Origin: Zasmidium citrigriseum
Taxonomy: Eukaryota; Ascomycota; Dothideomycetes; Mycosphaerellales; Mycosphaerellaceae
Direction of reading: 5' to 3'
DNA length: 64,000 nt
NCBI GenBank assembly: GCA_002786025.1
Contig: NHNW01000007.1
Location: 806,001-870,000 of the forward strand
Numbering within the stretch: position 1 is the stretch's first letter; the number at the start of each line of letters is the position of its first letter. Both the position numbers and the translations under genes were made by a program. This document shows, piece by piece, positions 32,746-44,937 of the stretch. The notes under the pieces are model-generated. The model was not told the DNA's origin and did no database searches. It worked only from the letters and a program-made list of their open reading frames with translations.

Positions 32746-34052
32746 ATGGCCCTCCAAAAAGCCGCCCTCATCCTAGGCTTAACGGCCACCCACGCCTTCG
32801 CCCAGCGCCTGCAATGCCCCTGGAATCCCCCCGCCGATGGCCTAGCCTTCAAAATGGTAGAAAGCAATATCGCTCGCGGGAACGGGATCGAGAACAGCGG
32901 TGCATCGACTGGATTCATCGAGTTGGGGATTTTCCAACAAGCTCTTCGAGAAAGTATCGCTTATACCAACGACACGGCGCAGAAAGATAAATGGAGCGAC
33001 TATCTGCAGAACAGCACGCTCAGCGCTATTCCGTCGCTGTCGAATGCTACTGCGGATGCTGGACTGCCGCTGGATCGTCTTAGTATTGGGACGTCGATGA
33101 TTCGGCAGTATGAGGTTACGGGGGATGAGGCGTATCTCCCTGCCATCCAAGCCCTTCAGAATTCTGTTCTGCAGCAGCCTCGAAATGCGAATGGTGGACT
33201 GTGGTATTACCAAAACCGCAATAACCTCTCCGCATACCACAACCTCTCGTACTCGGACGGCATGTTCTCCTACCCGGCTTTTGCTATCCTCTCCGGCGCC
33301 AACAACACCGATGCCAGCGCTTTTGGTCCTGAAGCCGCGCTCAAGCAAATCCAGATCCTGTATGATATCTGCAAAGACGACTACGGGCTCGTTGTGCATG
33401 GGTACGATGCGTCGAAGGACCATGCCTGGGCGAATAAGGAGACGGGCGCGAGTCCCGCTGTTTGGGCTCGGGCTCTTTCGTGGTATACACTTGGGATTGT
33501 GAACAGTCTCGACATCCTCGATCCCGCCTCCTCGACCTTCGCCACTCTCAAAGAGCTTTACAACTCCCTCGTCCGTGCTCAGCTCACCGCCAGCGACCGC
33601 AGCCTGCAGATCGAAGGCTCCTATGGCGTATGGCAAATCGTCGACCATCCCGGGGCGACGTTCGGAGGTTATGAGAATTTCATCGAGGCCAGCGCGAGTT
33701 GTATGACGGCGTATAACCTCCTCCGGGGTGCCAGGTTGGGTTGGATCGAGGATGAGAGTGTGAAAGAGAGGGCCATTTTGGCTGGTGTGGGCATCTTCCA
33801 GAATGTGATTTATGATTTCATGATCCAGAATGGGAATGGGACGTTGAGTTTGAATGGGACGAGTAGTGTGGCGAGTTTGAGTGGGGATGTGGACTTTGCT
33901 GTGAGTCGTTTCGATTGTTCTTCGTGGCGGTTGTGAGTGGTTTGCTGACTTGGTGGTGGTAGTATTATGTGACGAGGCCGACGGTGTTGAACAGCCTCAT
34001 CGGGACGAGCGCTTTCACTCTTGCGAGCTTGGAGGTTGAAAAGATCTGCTAG
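32746..34052 (+). CDS. Secreted GH105-type unsaturated rhamnogalacturonyl hydrolase
   Basis: Exons 32746-33900 and 33963-34052 (62-bp intron) give 414 residues. An ATG 57 bp upstream is in frame, but the ATG at 32746 begins a clear signal peptide (MALQKAALILGLTATHAFAQ). The mature protein is an (alpha/alpha)6-barrel-type hydrolase. Conserved elements include the SDGMFSYPAF motif with the likely catalytic Asp near residue 171, HGYDASKDHAWAN, and ASPAVWARALSWYTLGIV. Family members remove the unsaturated galacturonic acid left on pectin fragments by lyases. Many NxS/T sites (NLS, NNT, NGT) support secretion. No CBM is visible. The context includes no other pectinolytic gene. Confidence 0.9.
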
Positions 34053-34513
34053 ACGGTGTTAGCACACCTTCCTTGCTTCAGAGGGCCATCCAAGGAGTAC
34101 ACCTTCGGCCCCCCTGCAGGAACAATACTCACATATCTAACCCTCACGTCTGAGTGCCCTGATGGAGAAGGTCATCTTTCCCCACGTCCTTGCAACCGAA
34201 GCCCTTCTCCGATTATGATGCCCTCTTTCAAGTATCGATCCAGTCTCTGGGCTCCCTGGATGCTGCTGGGTCCGAGCAGAAAGCCACCGTAAGAGTGAAG
34301 CCACTGCGCGTTCATTGCCCTGAGAGAAAGCCCTTCACTTCGGCATCGCATGCCCACACCTTCACTGCGCTCTGACCCCACCGGATTGCGGTCTGGAACT
34401 GTCAGCCTCTTGCCCCTTGGCCACCGCACAGGAAGCTCTGTAGCTGAGCAGGTGAGGGAAGGAATCGTGACAAGCAGCTGTGAGGAACGTTTCACATGCT
34501 TCTACATCTCCCT
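34053..34513. other. Convergent intergenic region
   Basis: 3' flanks of the GH105 gene (plus) and of the unknown gene ending at 34514 (minus). Nothing else was identified. Confidence 0.5.
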
Positions 34514-35242
34514 TCACTGAAGTCCTGCCTGTTCGTTCATGAATTCGGGTATCTCTTGGTTCCAGTGGGCCCGGTCAGCGGCCGCCTCCTGCTCGATAAG
34601 CTCGCGCAATTCTTCGGTGAGCTGGGCCATAGAGGTGGAAGTTGATGCATCATTTCCCGTCTCGGCGACCCACGGTGCCGTATGTGTTGCTGAAGCCTGA
34701 GTCGGCACCTCGGCCGTGGTGACGTCTTGCTGGGATTCCAAAGGAAAGGTAGTGTCGCTCGTCTGTGGCGGCTGCTCTCCCATCCGTGGTCGCTGCTGCT
34801 CTTCCTCACCCAGCGAAGCGGTCCTGCTACTCGCCACCGAGGGAGTCGTCTCCTCCGGCCACCCCGGAAACGTAACCCCATACTCATCCCTCACAAAATC
34901 CGGCCCTACGCAGCACTGCCTCATAACTCTCTCGAAGTCCTGCGCTGACAAGCACGGCGGTTTCTCGCGGTCGCCAGGTGAGGCCAAGTACGCCTGCAGC
35001 GCTTGCGAGTTCTCGAACAGCTCCTCCTCAGGCGTGTGATAGAACCAGCGTGGGAAGTTCGTGTGCGTCATGTTCACCCACCTGCCCGGCTGGCCGGTGT
35101 ATTTGATCACCCAGGCCTTGTCTGCGCCTGGACAGCGGCAGAAGCGGATGCGGACCTCGCGGCAGAAGTCTTGCGGGTGGCGGAACATGGGGCCTTGGTG
35201 CACCGGGTCGAAGTTGAGGGGGAGTTGCGCTGCGGTCGCCAT
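34514..35242 (-). CDS. Hypothetical protein, 242 residues
   Basis: An intronless frame with a well-placed ATG and a TATA box about 155 bp upstream (35398-35404, minus strand). The N-terminal 125 residues look folded and are rich in aromatic and Cys residues (FCREVRIRFCRCPG, RWVNMTHTNFPRWFYHTPEEEL, VMRQCCVGPDFV). The second half is low complexity (Thr, Ser, Gln, Glu) and ends in an acidic helix (LTEELRELIEQEAAADRAHW). No signal peptide or transmembrane segment is visible. I do not recognise a family. Confidence 0.65.
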   Translation of the reverse strand: MATAAQLPLNFDPVHQGPMFRHPQDFCREVRIRFCRCPGADKAWVIKYTGQPGRWVNMTHTNFPRWFYHTPEEELFENSQALQAYLASPGDREKPPCLSAQDFERVMRQCCVGPDFVRDEYGVTFPGWPEETTPSVASSRTASLGEEEQQRPRMGEQPPQTSDTTFPLESQQDVTTAEVPTQASATHTAPWVAETGNDASTSTSMAQLTEELRELIEQEAAADRAHWNQEIPEFMNEQAGLQ

Positions 35243-35816
35243 GGTGTGGAGATGCGAAGGGAGGTGAGTATTGTTGATTGTTGGTGCTATCTCCGTGGAT
35301 CGTAGATGTGGTCGGTTGGCCTGGACGTCGTTCGAGTAGCTTAGATCCTGACCTGGAATTCGGGGATAGCGAAAGGAGAGACCAGAGAGTGCGTAGAATT
35401 TATACCCAACCCAAGGGCATCAAATTCGCACGGTGCGAGAGGGGTGCGGCGCAGGTGCGCGCGTTGGGTAAAATTGAAGATTTACTCACTCACCCCAAAA
35501 CTATAAAGAAGCTTTTAGCGAAATCATGTGACCGGTGTACCAAAGAAAAGTTGTGAGCGCATCTTGAAGCAGAGAAGAGATACATCACTGTACAGATTGT
35601 ATTCCCCGAATTGCGCCGTCGCCATGCCCTGTTTTGATACTACACATCTCACTGTCATGTTGCCTGGCGTGAAATCGCATGCCGCCCGCCGACCGTCTTC
35701 GATCGTTCCGCAGTGGCCAGAGACCCGCCCAGCTAAACCGTAAAACTCCGCGCTTGAGATCCTAAGCTCCGGGACAGACCCAAGGATAGACATTACAAAA
35801 TCGGGTTGTGCTTGGC
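35243..35816. other. Intergenic region
   Basis: Promoter of the minus-strand gene at 35242 and 3' flank of TIM23. No gene is evident. Confidence 0.5.
35398..35404 (-). promoter_or_regulatory. TATA box
   Basis: TATAAAT on the minus strand, about 155 bp upstream of the ATG at 35242. Confidence 0.45.
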
Positions 35817-36539
35817 TCAGTCGAAGACGGCCTTTCTCACGAGCTGGGAAAGACATTAGCATATGCCATCACCGACGCATTCTCTCATGCGACTTACTGC
35901 CCAAGTTCCTGCGATAGATGCCACAATACCACCAGAGATCACCATCGGCCGCACACCTCTCGTGCTCTTGAAAATCATGCCGCTGATGCCACCCGCTGCT
36001 ATGCTGTTCATCGCATCATGCTTCCCTCTATAGTATCCGATCGTGCTGTTGATTCCATTGTACATCATCGCAACAACACCCGCCGAGTTGCCCAAGAACG
36101 GTCCTCTTCGCGTGATAGCGTTGAGCGCGGAGTTCAGGCGAAGCTTGGGTGGGGCTGTCGATGGCAATCTGTTCAAGCCCTCCGCAAGACCCCAAACTCC
36201 TCCTATTGACAGACCAGTGAGGTATGTGACGCCGGTACCGTAACAGAGATCGTCTGACCACCCTCGTGATGGCAGTAATGATCGCGAGCCGGGAAGATCT
36301 GAGAGGACATCGTCGTCGAGTTTGATGTAGTCAAGCGTGTCTTGGTTGAGACCGGCTAAGGGGTGGAGGGCGGCGGGGTCGAATGCGCCGGGTTGGCTGA
36401 TGAACGAGCCAACATCGTCTGCTTGAAAGGTGGGCTGGACGGTGCTTTGGTGCGAGTCGGAGAAAGAGTCCTGTGATGATGGCGCTGGCGAGGCGGTTTG
36501 GGTGGATTTCCGGCCGGTGAAGGCGTCCCAGACACCCAT
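35817..36539 (-). CDS. TIM23: Mitochondrial import inner membrane translocase subunit Tim23
   Basis: Exons 36539-35898 and 35843-35817 give 222 residues. The 54-bp intron (GTAAGT, branch GCTAATG, CCCAG) removes a read-through tail and restores the family C-terminus (TWALVRKAVFD). The N-terminal intermembrane-space half is acidic and contains LNQDTLDYIKLDDDVLSDL. The C-terminal half has the Tim17/22/23 core, with TGVTYLTGLSIGGVWGLAEG, RLNSALNAITRRGPFLGN and GMIFKSTRGVRPMVISGGIV, including the conserved glycines of its helices. Tim23 forms the channel-associated core of the presequence translocase with Tim17. It shares a 307-bp divergent promoter with the TRM732 homologue. Confidence 0.95.
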
Positions 36540-36846
36540 TTTGATTGTGGAAAAGTCGGTCGCTTGGGTGAGAAAAGGAAGAGGACTATGGTACAGCGGT
36601 GGTCGCGACGGGGTGGATGGCGTGGCAGAGGGCGAGTTGATGATGAAAGGAGTTGAAGTCGGCCCTGATCGGCCATCTCCCATCTTTTTTCTTCGGCTCG
36701 GCGACACCCGCTGCCGAACGGAGGACTGTTGCCACGAAGACCTCGCCTCTTTGGTCCCCCGTAGAGCTACAAGATCGTCCGTCAAAATTTCGAAGACATC
36801 CACTATCACATGCACTTCGTCCAACCACAATGCCATCATCTCTGCC
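36540..36846. promoter_or_regulatory. Bidirectional promoter, TIM23/TRM732
   Basis: 307 bp separate the two divergent ATGs. No TATA box is apparent, as is common for housekeeping pairs. Confidence 0.5.
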
Positions 36847-39800
36847 ATGGCTGCTCCTCGGAATCTCACAGAGCTGAAAGTGCTAGACGAAGAGCGGCTC
36901 AAGCAGATATCGAGGTCCATCCGCAGCTTCGTGCCTTCCAATCCATCCCCAGAAGAGGACGTCCACAAGCAGACAAAGTAAGGAAAGCAGAGTCTGGAGT
37001 CGCAGCGACTATCCAAGCGATTGAATATGCGAAGGGCTGATAGGTAGGTAGATCCTTCAAGAGTCTCCTTGACCATGCTTTTTACACAGCCTCCGCCCCC
37101 AACTTGAGTGTCACCCATCGAGTGGCCGCATGGAACACTTTCTGCTCGCTAATTGACCAGTCCCTGGAATCGACCATACCTGCCGTGAGGGATACAGTCT
37201 GGAACGACGATGTCTGGACAGATGCCTTTGAGCTCTATCTACAGCATGGCCAAAACGCCAGACCAAAGTCTTCCCGCCAGCTCCTCGGAACCTTGACGAA
37301 TGCACTTCGAAAATCAACAGACCGAGATCTCAGCAGTGTGAAGACACACGCGACCAACAAGCTTGTCGAGGCTTTGATCGACTATGAAGATCCACCATCT
37401 GCGAAAGTCAGCGCCCAGCTTCTCAGCCAAGTACTTCAGAAGGATGTGTTGGACATCAATCTCGTCTTTCAAGCCTTTCCTTGGCATGACAGTGACCGAG
37501 GCTCAGATTTGGAGACCGAACAGCTACTGGTTATGCTGTTCGACTGGCTGGGAAGAGGAGACTTTGGCTCCACCATTGCCCATCTTGTCTCAATCGTATT
37601 GGACAAAGTCACCGACTCTGCAGGACAAGCGCCCGGTCAGCCAATATGGACAAATCCTCTCCAAAAGGCATTCGAAAAAGGTTCGATCAACACGGATGAC
37701 CTCAGAGCACACGTTCTACCGGCTCTGTTCAAACTCAGCTTCGCAGACTTTGCATCCTTCTTGAAGGCTCAGGGCTTGCAGCACTGTACGCAGTCACGCT
37801 GCGAGACCCAGGATGAACAAGTCCATCAGGAGCTCCTGTACACAGCTCTCCAGACTGGGAAGGAACTCGGCCTGCTCGACGAGACTGAGGGCGATGAGGT
37901 CTTGCAGACCGACGCTGCTTTATTGATACCGATCAGTTACATTGGCAATCTGCCATTCCAAACTTCAAGGCCTGCCCGACTGACAGGTCTGTCTCTACTG
38001 ATAACATCACATTCAGCGACGAGGCCCTTCTCTAGGAAAAGCCTACGTCTGATCCGCCGAGGACTGGACGTGGTGTTTGCGGACGTCGATGCCGATTTCC
38101 GTGGCGATGTCTTTGGCATATTCCAAAAGCTGGTTGATCGCTTAAGAAGCATCACCGCGAGTCTAGTGCGGCACATTGGCACAGCAAATGGTCCCCAAGG
38201 GGTCAAAGACCGACTGAACCCACGCACAGCTCAGGAAACTCTTTCGAGGCATCGTGATTTCCTGCAGTGGCTTACAAGGTTCCTTTGCTGGCAGCTTCGG
38301 CCGACCGCAAGCTATCAGAGACATATCTCTGCGTTGAAGTGCTTGAGCCCACTAGCAAGATCTGGGCTGGATGGATCGGTTCCTCGCGAAAACTATTCCA
38401 AGTCTGCACTCGGAGGCACCAAATGGCCCTTTCAAATGGACATCATCTCAAATGAGATGCAACGTCTGCTTTCAGACCTCATCCTCGACCCTTTTGATGA
38501 TGTGAGGCAAACAGCATCTGATATCCTCGCGCTTGTCTACCGTCAAGCCGATCAAAAAGCTTCGCGAGCTCTACACGTTGCCTTGGAGCGTGCAGAAACT
38601 CTCATGTTGGCCACAGGAAGGGCAGATCACGCCGATGGTGTTGCTCATCTCTACGCGCTCCAAAGTTGTCTACATGCCGACCCTGCGTCAGATGACTCTA
38701 ATCAATCCAGTTTCGCTGGTCTTCTTGATAAGCTGGAGCAGATGCTACAAGTCGCTCGCAACAGCCTGCCTGAAGCAGTTGCCAGATATCCGCTGCACGG
38801 CTTACTCACAAGTCTTCGGTACGTCTTGGACAAGACCAAGATCGAGAACGGCACTTTATACCGCCGACTAAATGTCGACCTGCAGGACATCTGGAATGTC
38901 GTCAAACCGGTTCTCTGCAACGATGCACCGGAAGGCTACACACCCGATGAGCTTGAGGAAGGTCTCGATTCTACCAAGGAGACTCTCAGCTACTGCTGGA
39001 GAGCTCTGAAGGAGGCCAGCCTGTTAATGAGTACCTTGGTGGCTGCAAGGCAGCTGGACGAGAGTGACTTGCTGGAGATGAGCGACCTCTGTTTTACACA
39101 GCTCGCCGAACTTCGACATCGAGGCGCGTTTTCTACTGTCGCCCAGACATGGATCACTTGCTGCATCAAATGCAAAGATCTCAAATCTCCGCAGGGGCTC
39201 CCAATGCTGGTGAACTGGTACACCAAAGTATTGAACATGTTGCGTAGAAACGTGACCATCAACACCCGACGTTCGGCTGGCATACCTTCCCTACTGTGCG
39301 GCATCTTGATTGCAGACAAATCAAATAAGCTATTGGCGAGCGCAATCGCGGACCTCGAAACAATTGCTCGGCATCCAGTAGACCCGTCATCGGCAGAAGA
39401 AGGCAGTCTACCGCAAGTTCACGCCCTGAACTGTCTGAAAGATGTCCTCAAGAACACCAGACTAGGTGAACAATCCGAGAGATACGTTCCAGCGGCTCTC
39501 CAGCTCGCAGCCGACGCACTACGCTCAGATGTGTGGGCAATTCGAAACTGCGGATTGATGCTTTTCCGAGCGGTGATTGATCGACTCCTCGGAACAGACC
39601 AATCCCATTTCGACGACGAATATGCGTCTCAGAAGCACATCTCAGCCCACCAACACCCTCAGCTCCTCGATGTAATCCTCGACCTTCTTCCCAAATCGAC
39701 AGAAATCGAAAAAGCCTCGTCAACTCGATACGAAGGCGTCTTTCCTGCGTTGCAACTGTTGCAGCATACCCAGGTTCCAGACCGCCGTCTCGCCCAAGTC

Positions 39801-41630
39801 CACCAAGCTGTTGAAAAACTTACGGCCAGCCCTTCCTGGCATGTTCGAGATAAGGCCGCTCGGTCACTCGCAGCTCTTCTCGACAAGCTGGAACCATCAA
39901 GAGTGGCGCATAATCTCTCCGTGCTGAACGGCGTTGGGAGCCAGAACGCCTTGCATGGTGCCCTCCTCACGGTCATGCACTACATCTACAGACGAAAACG
40001 CATGCTCGAGATGCCGAATGCGCCGGTCCTTGCATCGGACGACATTAATTCATCTCAGCAAGGGAACGGCCAGAATGGCTTCTTAGCTGACCTGTGGACG
40101 CTGAGCCGAGAAGCTAGAAGTTTTGTTACTCGAGCAGCCGCACTGGACGTGATTAGGGCATACCACGAGGCGTGGCGGGACACGGGCAATGCTATGCCAG
40201 GAGCAGACTTCGAGCATCTCCAAATCATGTCGATACGCGATCTGGAGGAATCTTCTCAAGCTGCACTTCGCCAGGCGACCGCTCGTCTGATGGCGCAGCG
40301 AATAGGGGCAGAAGAGGACATCGCCCCTGAAGCCATCGCAGGCTATGTCGACTGGGCGATGGATCTGACTCGTATGGACCAGAATGCCGGTGAACATTTC
40401 CTCAAGGCGCTCAAGCCTACTACAGGTGCAAGCCAGCTGGTCTACTCTATTTGCTCAGAGATCCTCCGCAGCGACCTGGACGTGGAGCTGAAATGCGAGG
40501 CTCAGGACCTCCTCTTGAGGCTGCCCTCCTCCAAATGGGCGCAAGACGCATTTCTACCTGGTGGCGATGCGACCTCAATCTCCGCCGATCCGAGGCCATA
40601 TCTCAGCGAGCCAGGATGTAACCAGCGATACGCAGATCAATGGCTTCAGATACGTGCCGTACATCTCGAAATCTGCGCTGCAAATTACACCGATACCGAA
40701 TGTGCCAAACACGTCTTAGTGGGCATTGTTTCTTGGGTCGATGATTGTGTTGACGCTATTGACGGGAACGGATTGCATACGCGAGAGGCTGCCGCCTTGG
40801 CCATCGCTCGCTTGGATCATCTGCTAAAGATACTGGCAGCTGACGGGCTCTTCCGCGACCAACTCATTCGGCTATGTATGGCTGTCTACGAGCTTCTCAA
40901 TGACGATGACGAAGACACTCGTCTGCGTGCTGCTGGGGTAACGCAGAGGGTCCTTGCGGCAGGCTCTACGAGAATCGTTCAAGACATGGAACCCATTACG
41001 GCCAGCCGAAATTTGCTGGCATTCTGTGTGACCAGATGGCCGTCTAGTGCCATCATAGCAGAGACGGCGTTCAAGCGAGCCTTCGATATGTCGTTGACGT
41101 GGAATCGGACTCTCCTGGCGCCTTCATCCGTGGCGGAGCAAATTGGAGCCCTCTTGCAAGGCGACACTGCACTGTTCGTCGAAGAGAAACAGAATCTCTA
41201 TATCGACGAGGCGCGGGAGGTTCGAGTTTGGTCGCAGGTCGTACCGAGGCTCTCAGAGGTTGCCATCTCAAAAGAGCTGATCCAGGTTCTGGCTTCTTGG
41301 GTGCTTTCGGGTCTCCAAGCACTTGCTGAGCATGCCGAAGCGCATACCGATGGAGCTCTTGGTTGGAGCAGCAAGGCTGATGTGTTCAAGCTGGCTTTGC
41401 AGGTCATCTACGGTGCTGAGATGCTTCTTTGCTTGAGCACGAAGGGTATTCGATTACCAGTGAGACCGTCGGAGCTCAGGAGGCAGCTGGTCAACTGTGC
41501 GTTGGCTTTTGAGAAAGCAGAGGTAACTTGCTTGCTGCAGTGGGAGATCAAACGAATCATGTCGGATTCTATCGTTCACAAGCTGGCAGCGGTGCAAGAC
41601 CGAATGATGAAGATTCGTAGCAGTTCGTAG
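36847..41630 (+). CDS. TRM732: Trm732/THADA family protein (tRNA methyltransferase Trm7 partner)
   Basis: A giant helical-repeat protein. The main exon is open to the stop at 41630 (about 1500 residues). A short first exon with ATG at 36847 (start MAAPRNLTELK) is in frame if its GTAAGG donor at 36978 joins a GAG acceptor at 37108, giving 1550 residues. The more usual CACAG acceptor at 37089 would shift frame, so the 5' junction is uncertain. The central DUF2428 region is diagnostic: NTRRSAGIPSLLCGIL near residue 750, then PQVHALNCLKDVLK and SDVWAIRNCGLMLFRAV. Family members bind the Trm7 2'-O-methyltransferase and direct methylation of C32 in the anticodon loop of certain tRNAs. HEAT-like helices cover the remainder. 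The protein is probably cytosolic. Confidence 0.88.
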
Positions 41631-41752
41631 CTTCCATTGGACCCAGAAGCTCAATGCAGACTCCATGCCCTCACTGCACACAATGCTGTCCCGGTATCCC
41701 ACCAACGCCGCGCTAAATATCAGCCCAAAAGACACCGAATCCGGTAGTCCTC

Positions 41753-42517
41753 TCAGTAATCATCAAACTCCAAATGCTTCCTCCTCTCCTCACTCTCCTC
41801 CATCGCAATCTGATAATCGTCCTCATCAACCTCGCTCCCCTCCTCCCAAAGTCTCTCAAACTCGGCATCAACCGCCAAATTCGTCCCCGGCTGTTGCACA
41901 GCCCAGATCCCCTCCCGCGCCCTCTTATGCCTCTCCCGATCCTCCTCAATCCGCTGCTCAATCTGCCTCTTATCCAGCCTCATCCCCAGCGCCCCACCAT
42001 CCCGCGAAACACTATGCGGCGTACTCCTCACGGCACTCTCCACCTCCCTCTCCCTCGCAACAGAAGGATGCTGCAAAGGCGACCCCACCGCCCCATTCAT
42101 CCCATCCCGCCCCGCAATACACTCCTCCAACTCCCTAACAGTCTGCCCCCCAAGAACCCCCTTCTCCCTCAACACCCCCAACACCTTCCTCACAACCTTC
42201 ACATTCGCCGCCCCACTCCCATCATCCGGCGCCACCAGATCAATAATCCTCAGAATATCCCTCTCCATCATTCTTACGTACGCCATCTCGTTGTGCGCTT
42301 TTGCGGTGTCGCAGAGGGACGGCAGGAAGTACATTATGTTGGCGCGGTTGTTGGTTGAGGCGCGTTCGAGTTGTTCGAGGATGCAGGAGTGGAGGTCGTC
42401 GCTGAATTCGCTGTGCCGGAGGGCGTAGGAGGCGGTTTTTTGGGCGCTGGTGGTGCTGGCGTTGAGGTGTTGGAGGTGCGTTGTGAAGCGCATGCGGACT
42501 TCGAAGGGGTCGGCCAT
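41753..42517 (-). CDS. CTK3: CTD kinase subunit gamma, Ctk3
   Basis: An intronless 254-residue protein. The N-terminal 130 residues form the CID-like helical domain of Ctk3 (MADPFEVRMRFTTHLQHL, TASYALRHSEFSDDLHSCIL, NRANIMYFLPSLCDTA, ERDILRIIDLVAPDD). The C-terminal part is a long charged helix (KRQIEQRIEEDRERHKRAREGIW) followed by an acidic region with DEDDYQIAMEESEERR, also family-typical. Ctk3 associates with the Ctk1 kinase and Ctk2 cyclin in CTDK-I, which phosphorylates Ser2 of the RNA polymerase II CTD in the nucleus. It is convergent with TRM732 (122 bp between stops) and divergent from the HET gene. Confidence 0.93.
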   Translation of the reverse strand: MADPFEVRMRFTTHLQHLNASTTSAQKTASYALRHSEFSDDLHSCILEQLERASTNNRANIMYFLPSLCDTAKAHNEMAYVRMMERDILRIIDLVAPDDGSGAANVKVVRKVLGVLREKGVLGGQTVRELEECIAGRDGMNGAVGSPLQHPSVAREREVESAVRSTPHSVSRDGGALGMRLDKRQIEQRIEEDRERHKRAREGIWAVQQPGTNLAVDAEFERLWEEGSEVDEDDYQIAMEESEERRKHLEFDDY

Positions 42518-42853
42518 TGCGTGGTGGGTGTGAGGAGGTGGTGTGGTTTGGGAGAGGTGGAGGATGAGGTGAGGTTAGGTCGGCTTTGTGGAGGTGGGAC
42601 GACGCGACGCGCTTTGATTGAAGCTTAATAAAGTCTTCATCAATATTTAGTGGACTTCGTCATGTGGGCAGCGGAAGCTTTCAGCAGCTGAGCTGAGCTT
42701 CCGCCGTCGAAAGATCTGAAGGGAGACAGCTTTTTGCTTCGAAAGGCTACGGACAAAATCAGAACATCTCCATCATGACTTTCGATTCCAGTACAACAGA
42801 CCAACGCGAGTTTTGGAACCTACCGGGCGTTAGGGCTCGCTGTCTACTCGATC
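42518..42853. other. Divergent promoter, CTK3/HET
   Basis: 336 bp between the two ATGs, with no clear core element. Confidence 0.5.
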
Positions 42854-44937
42854 ATGGATGAAACGCCGGATACCCCCGAACCGCTTTGGAAAGATGACCC
42901 ATCTGAGTACTTGCAACTTGAACAGCAGTATCCGACTATCGCGCGGCATAGCTGCCAGCACTGCCGCAAGGTCGTACTGGACCTTCGCAAGAGCGCTGAC
43001 TCGCTTTCGAGACGAGGGAAATACTTGTGGATCATCAGACGGAGACCTACCGGCTTCACACTCGCAGATGCGCTTCAAGCGCGAGAAGAAGGGTGTGCCT
43101 TGTTCACAAAATTGATTGAAGACAATCGGGCACCTCTCAAGGCCGAGACTGGATCAGGCCGCTGGGATCGTTCGAGCTTCGCAGATCCAGGGGATCTCAA
43201 CCGTGAGATTCTTTACACTATCAACATGGACCACGAACCTCATGTCACGTTTGGTTTGCGGCGGCAACGGGAGAGTACGCAGGTCGAGACTATGTCTTAC
43301 TATCACTTATACACATTGCCTGGCCCAGAACCGATGTATCCATTCCTGGAACGCAATCTGCCGCCGAACCTTGCTTTTGCCTCGCCGCTGGCCTTTCGTC
43401 AGGCTCGGGCTTGGTTAGAAAGGTGCCGTGCGAATCATGACAAGTGTCGGACATTGACAGTGGTTTATACGCCTCGTCGCCTTCTCTCAGTAGGAACCAT
43501 GGAGCATCCGGAGCTAAGACTGGTTGAAGACTTAACAGGGCAGCCATATGTAGCGTTGAGCTATTGTTGGGGAGGTGACCAGCCAGGAAACACAACTAAA
43601 GCGAACGTGCAATCGTATCGCCGCTTGATCAATCCTGAAAATCTACCGCAAACGCTTCTGGATGCAGCCACGGTCGCTCGTGGAATCCTGTGCCAGTACC
43701 TCTGGGTCGACGCCTTGTGTATCATCCAGGATGACCTGGAAGACAAAATCCTGCAGATTGCGCAGATGCATGAAGTCTATCGTGGTGCTCAACTGGTAAT
43801 AGCAGCAACGTGTGCAACGAAGTCTACTGAAGGCTTTCTGTACCCGAGACCGCGCTTTCGGCCTATCGAAGTCAAAGTGATCACTGATGAGGATTGCACG
43901 GGTCAGATGTTGCTCTCGCCGACTCATGTCTTCAATGAACAGCATGTTTTCCATCAACGCGGCTGGATCTTTCAAGAGCAAGTACTGTCTCACAGAGTTC
44001 TTACCTTCGGCGCCGGAAGAATGGCCTTCGAATGTACCGAAGCCTCTTGGGAATATAGCCATGAGGTCCAGGCCAACATACTCGGAAGCTCTGCACACGG
44101 TTTGCTGAACGAAGATTTGGCACAAGACCATCCGCGTGGTTGGATGTCTATTGTGACACAGTATTCAACAAGGCTTGTCAGCGAGCCTCAAGACAGACTT
44201 TCTGCATTGGCTGCAGTGACGACAATGTATGCACAGGAATCGGGGCCGGACGACTTTCTGGCTGGTCTTTGGCGTAAATGCTTTCTCCAACAGCTAACGT
44301 GGAACGCGGTCAATCACTATGAGGATAACAAGCTCACCGGCAACGTCTGGAGACCAGAAGAGTATATGGCACCCAGCTGGTCGTGGGCCTCACTATTCGG
44401 ACCCTTGTTCGCTGCAGATGTGGACCCAAATGCTCGCTTCACATGCACGTTGCTTGAGGCCGAGACTACGCTACTCTCGTCCGCCCTCCCCTTTGGACCT
44501 GTCACCAATGGGCACATTGTGATACGAGGCAGAGGAGAGCGAATGGTGTGGCTGAACTACGACATCCGCATGAAGCAGCGTGACGAAGCAACACGTGATA
44601 ACGCGCGAGAATGGGCCAATGGACCTGATCCACACAGAATCACCAGTCCTGAGGATGATTTATTCCGGGATTGAACCTTTCCGTTGACGTGCCCAGTGAC
44701 TGGAGTGGACAGCAAGAAAAACCGGTCTTATTCTTCGAAACATATCAGAAATGCTCTATTCGTAATAGGTATTCCCGTGGGCTTCTACTTAACGCAATAG
44801 ACCACAAGGCAGAACGCCCAACGTACAGACGCATAGGTACAGCCATTCGCTTTCCAGGGGTGTTCAAGAATGGCACCTCCAAAGAGCAGCAATATGGAGA
44901 GAGACGCCTCGAATGGATGACAGTCACTATAATCTAA
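42854..44937 (+). pseudogene. HET-domain protein gene with a 3' frameshift
   Basis: Intact frame 42854-44674 gives 606 residues with a complete HET core: YVALSYCWGG near 235, LWVDALCIIQDD near 285, MHEVYRGAQLVIAA, and later FHQRGWIFQEQVLSHR. HET proteins control vegetative incompatibility and related immune-like responses, often by triggering cell death. A TGA at 44672 ends the frame, but the -1 frame opens at 44671 and runs to 44937 with sequence typical of the HET C-terminus (YSRGLLLNAIDHKAERPTYRRIG, then EWMTVTII). No GT-AG pair bridges the junction. The full protein therefore appears disrupted by one nucleotide, either a natural mutation or a base-calling error. The 606-residue truncated product could still be made. 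Intronless otherwise. Confidence 0.85.

Noticed and set aside
32842..33648. 268-residue minus-strand frame inside the GH105 gene
   Set aside because: A shadow of the well-supported plus-strand exon; no motif.
35856..37118. 420-residue minus-strand frame covering TIM23 and upstream DNA
   Set aside because: The part beyond the Tim23 start is promoter DNA and the first exon of the divergent gene; the C-terminus read-through is removed by the last intron.
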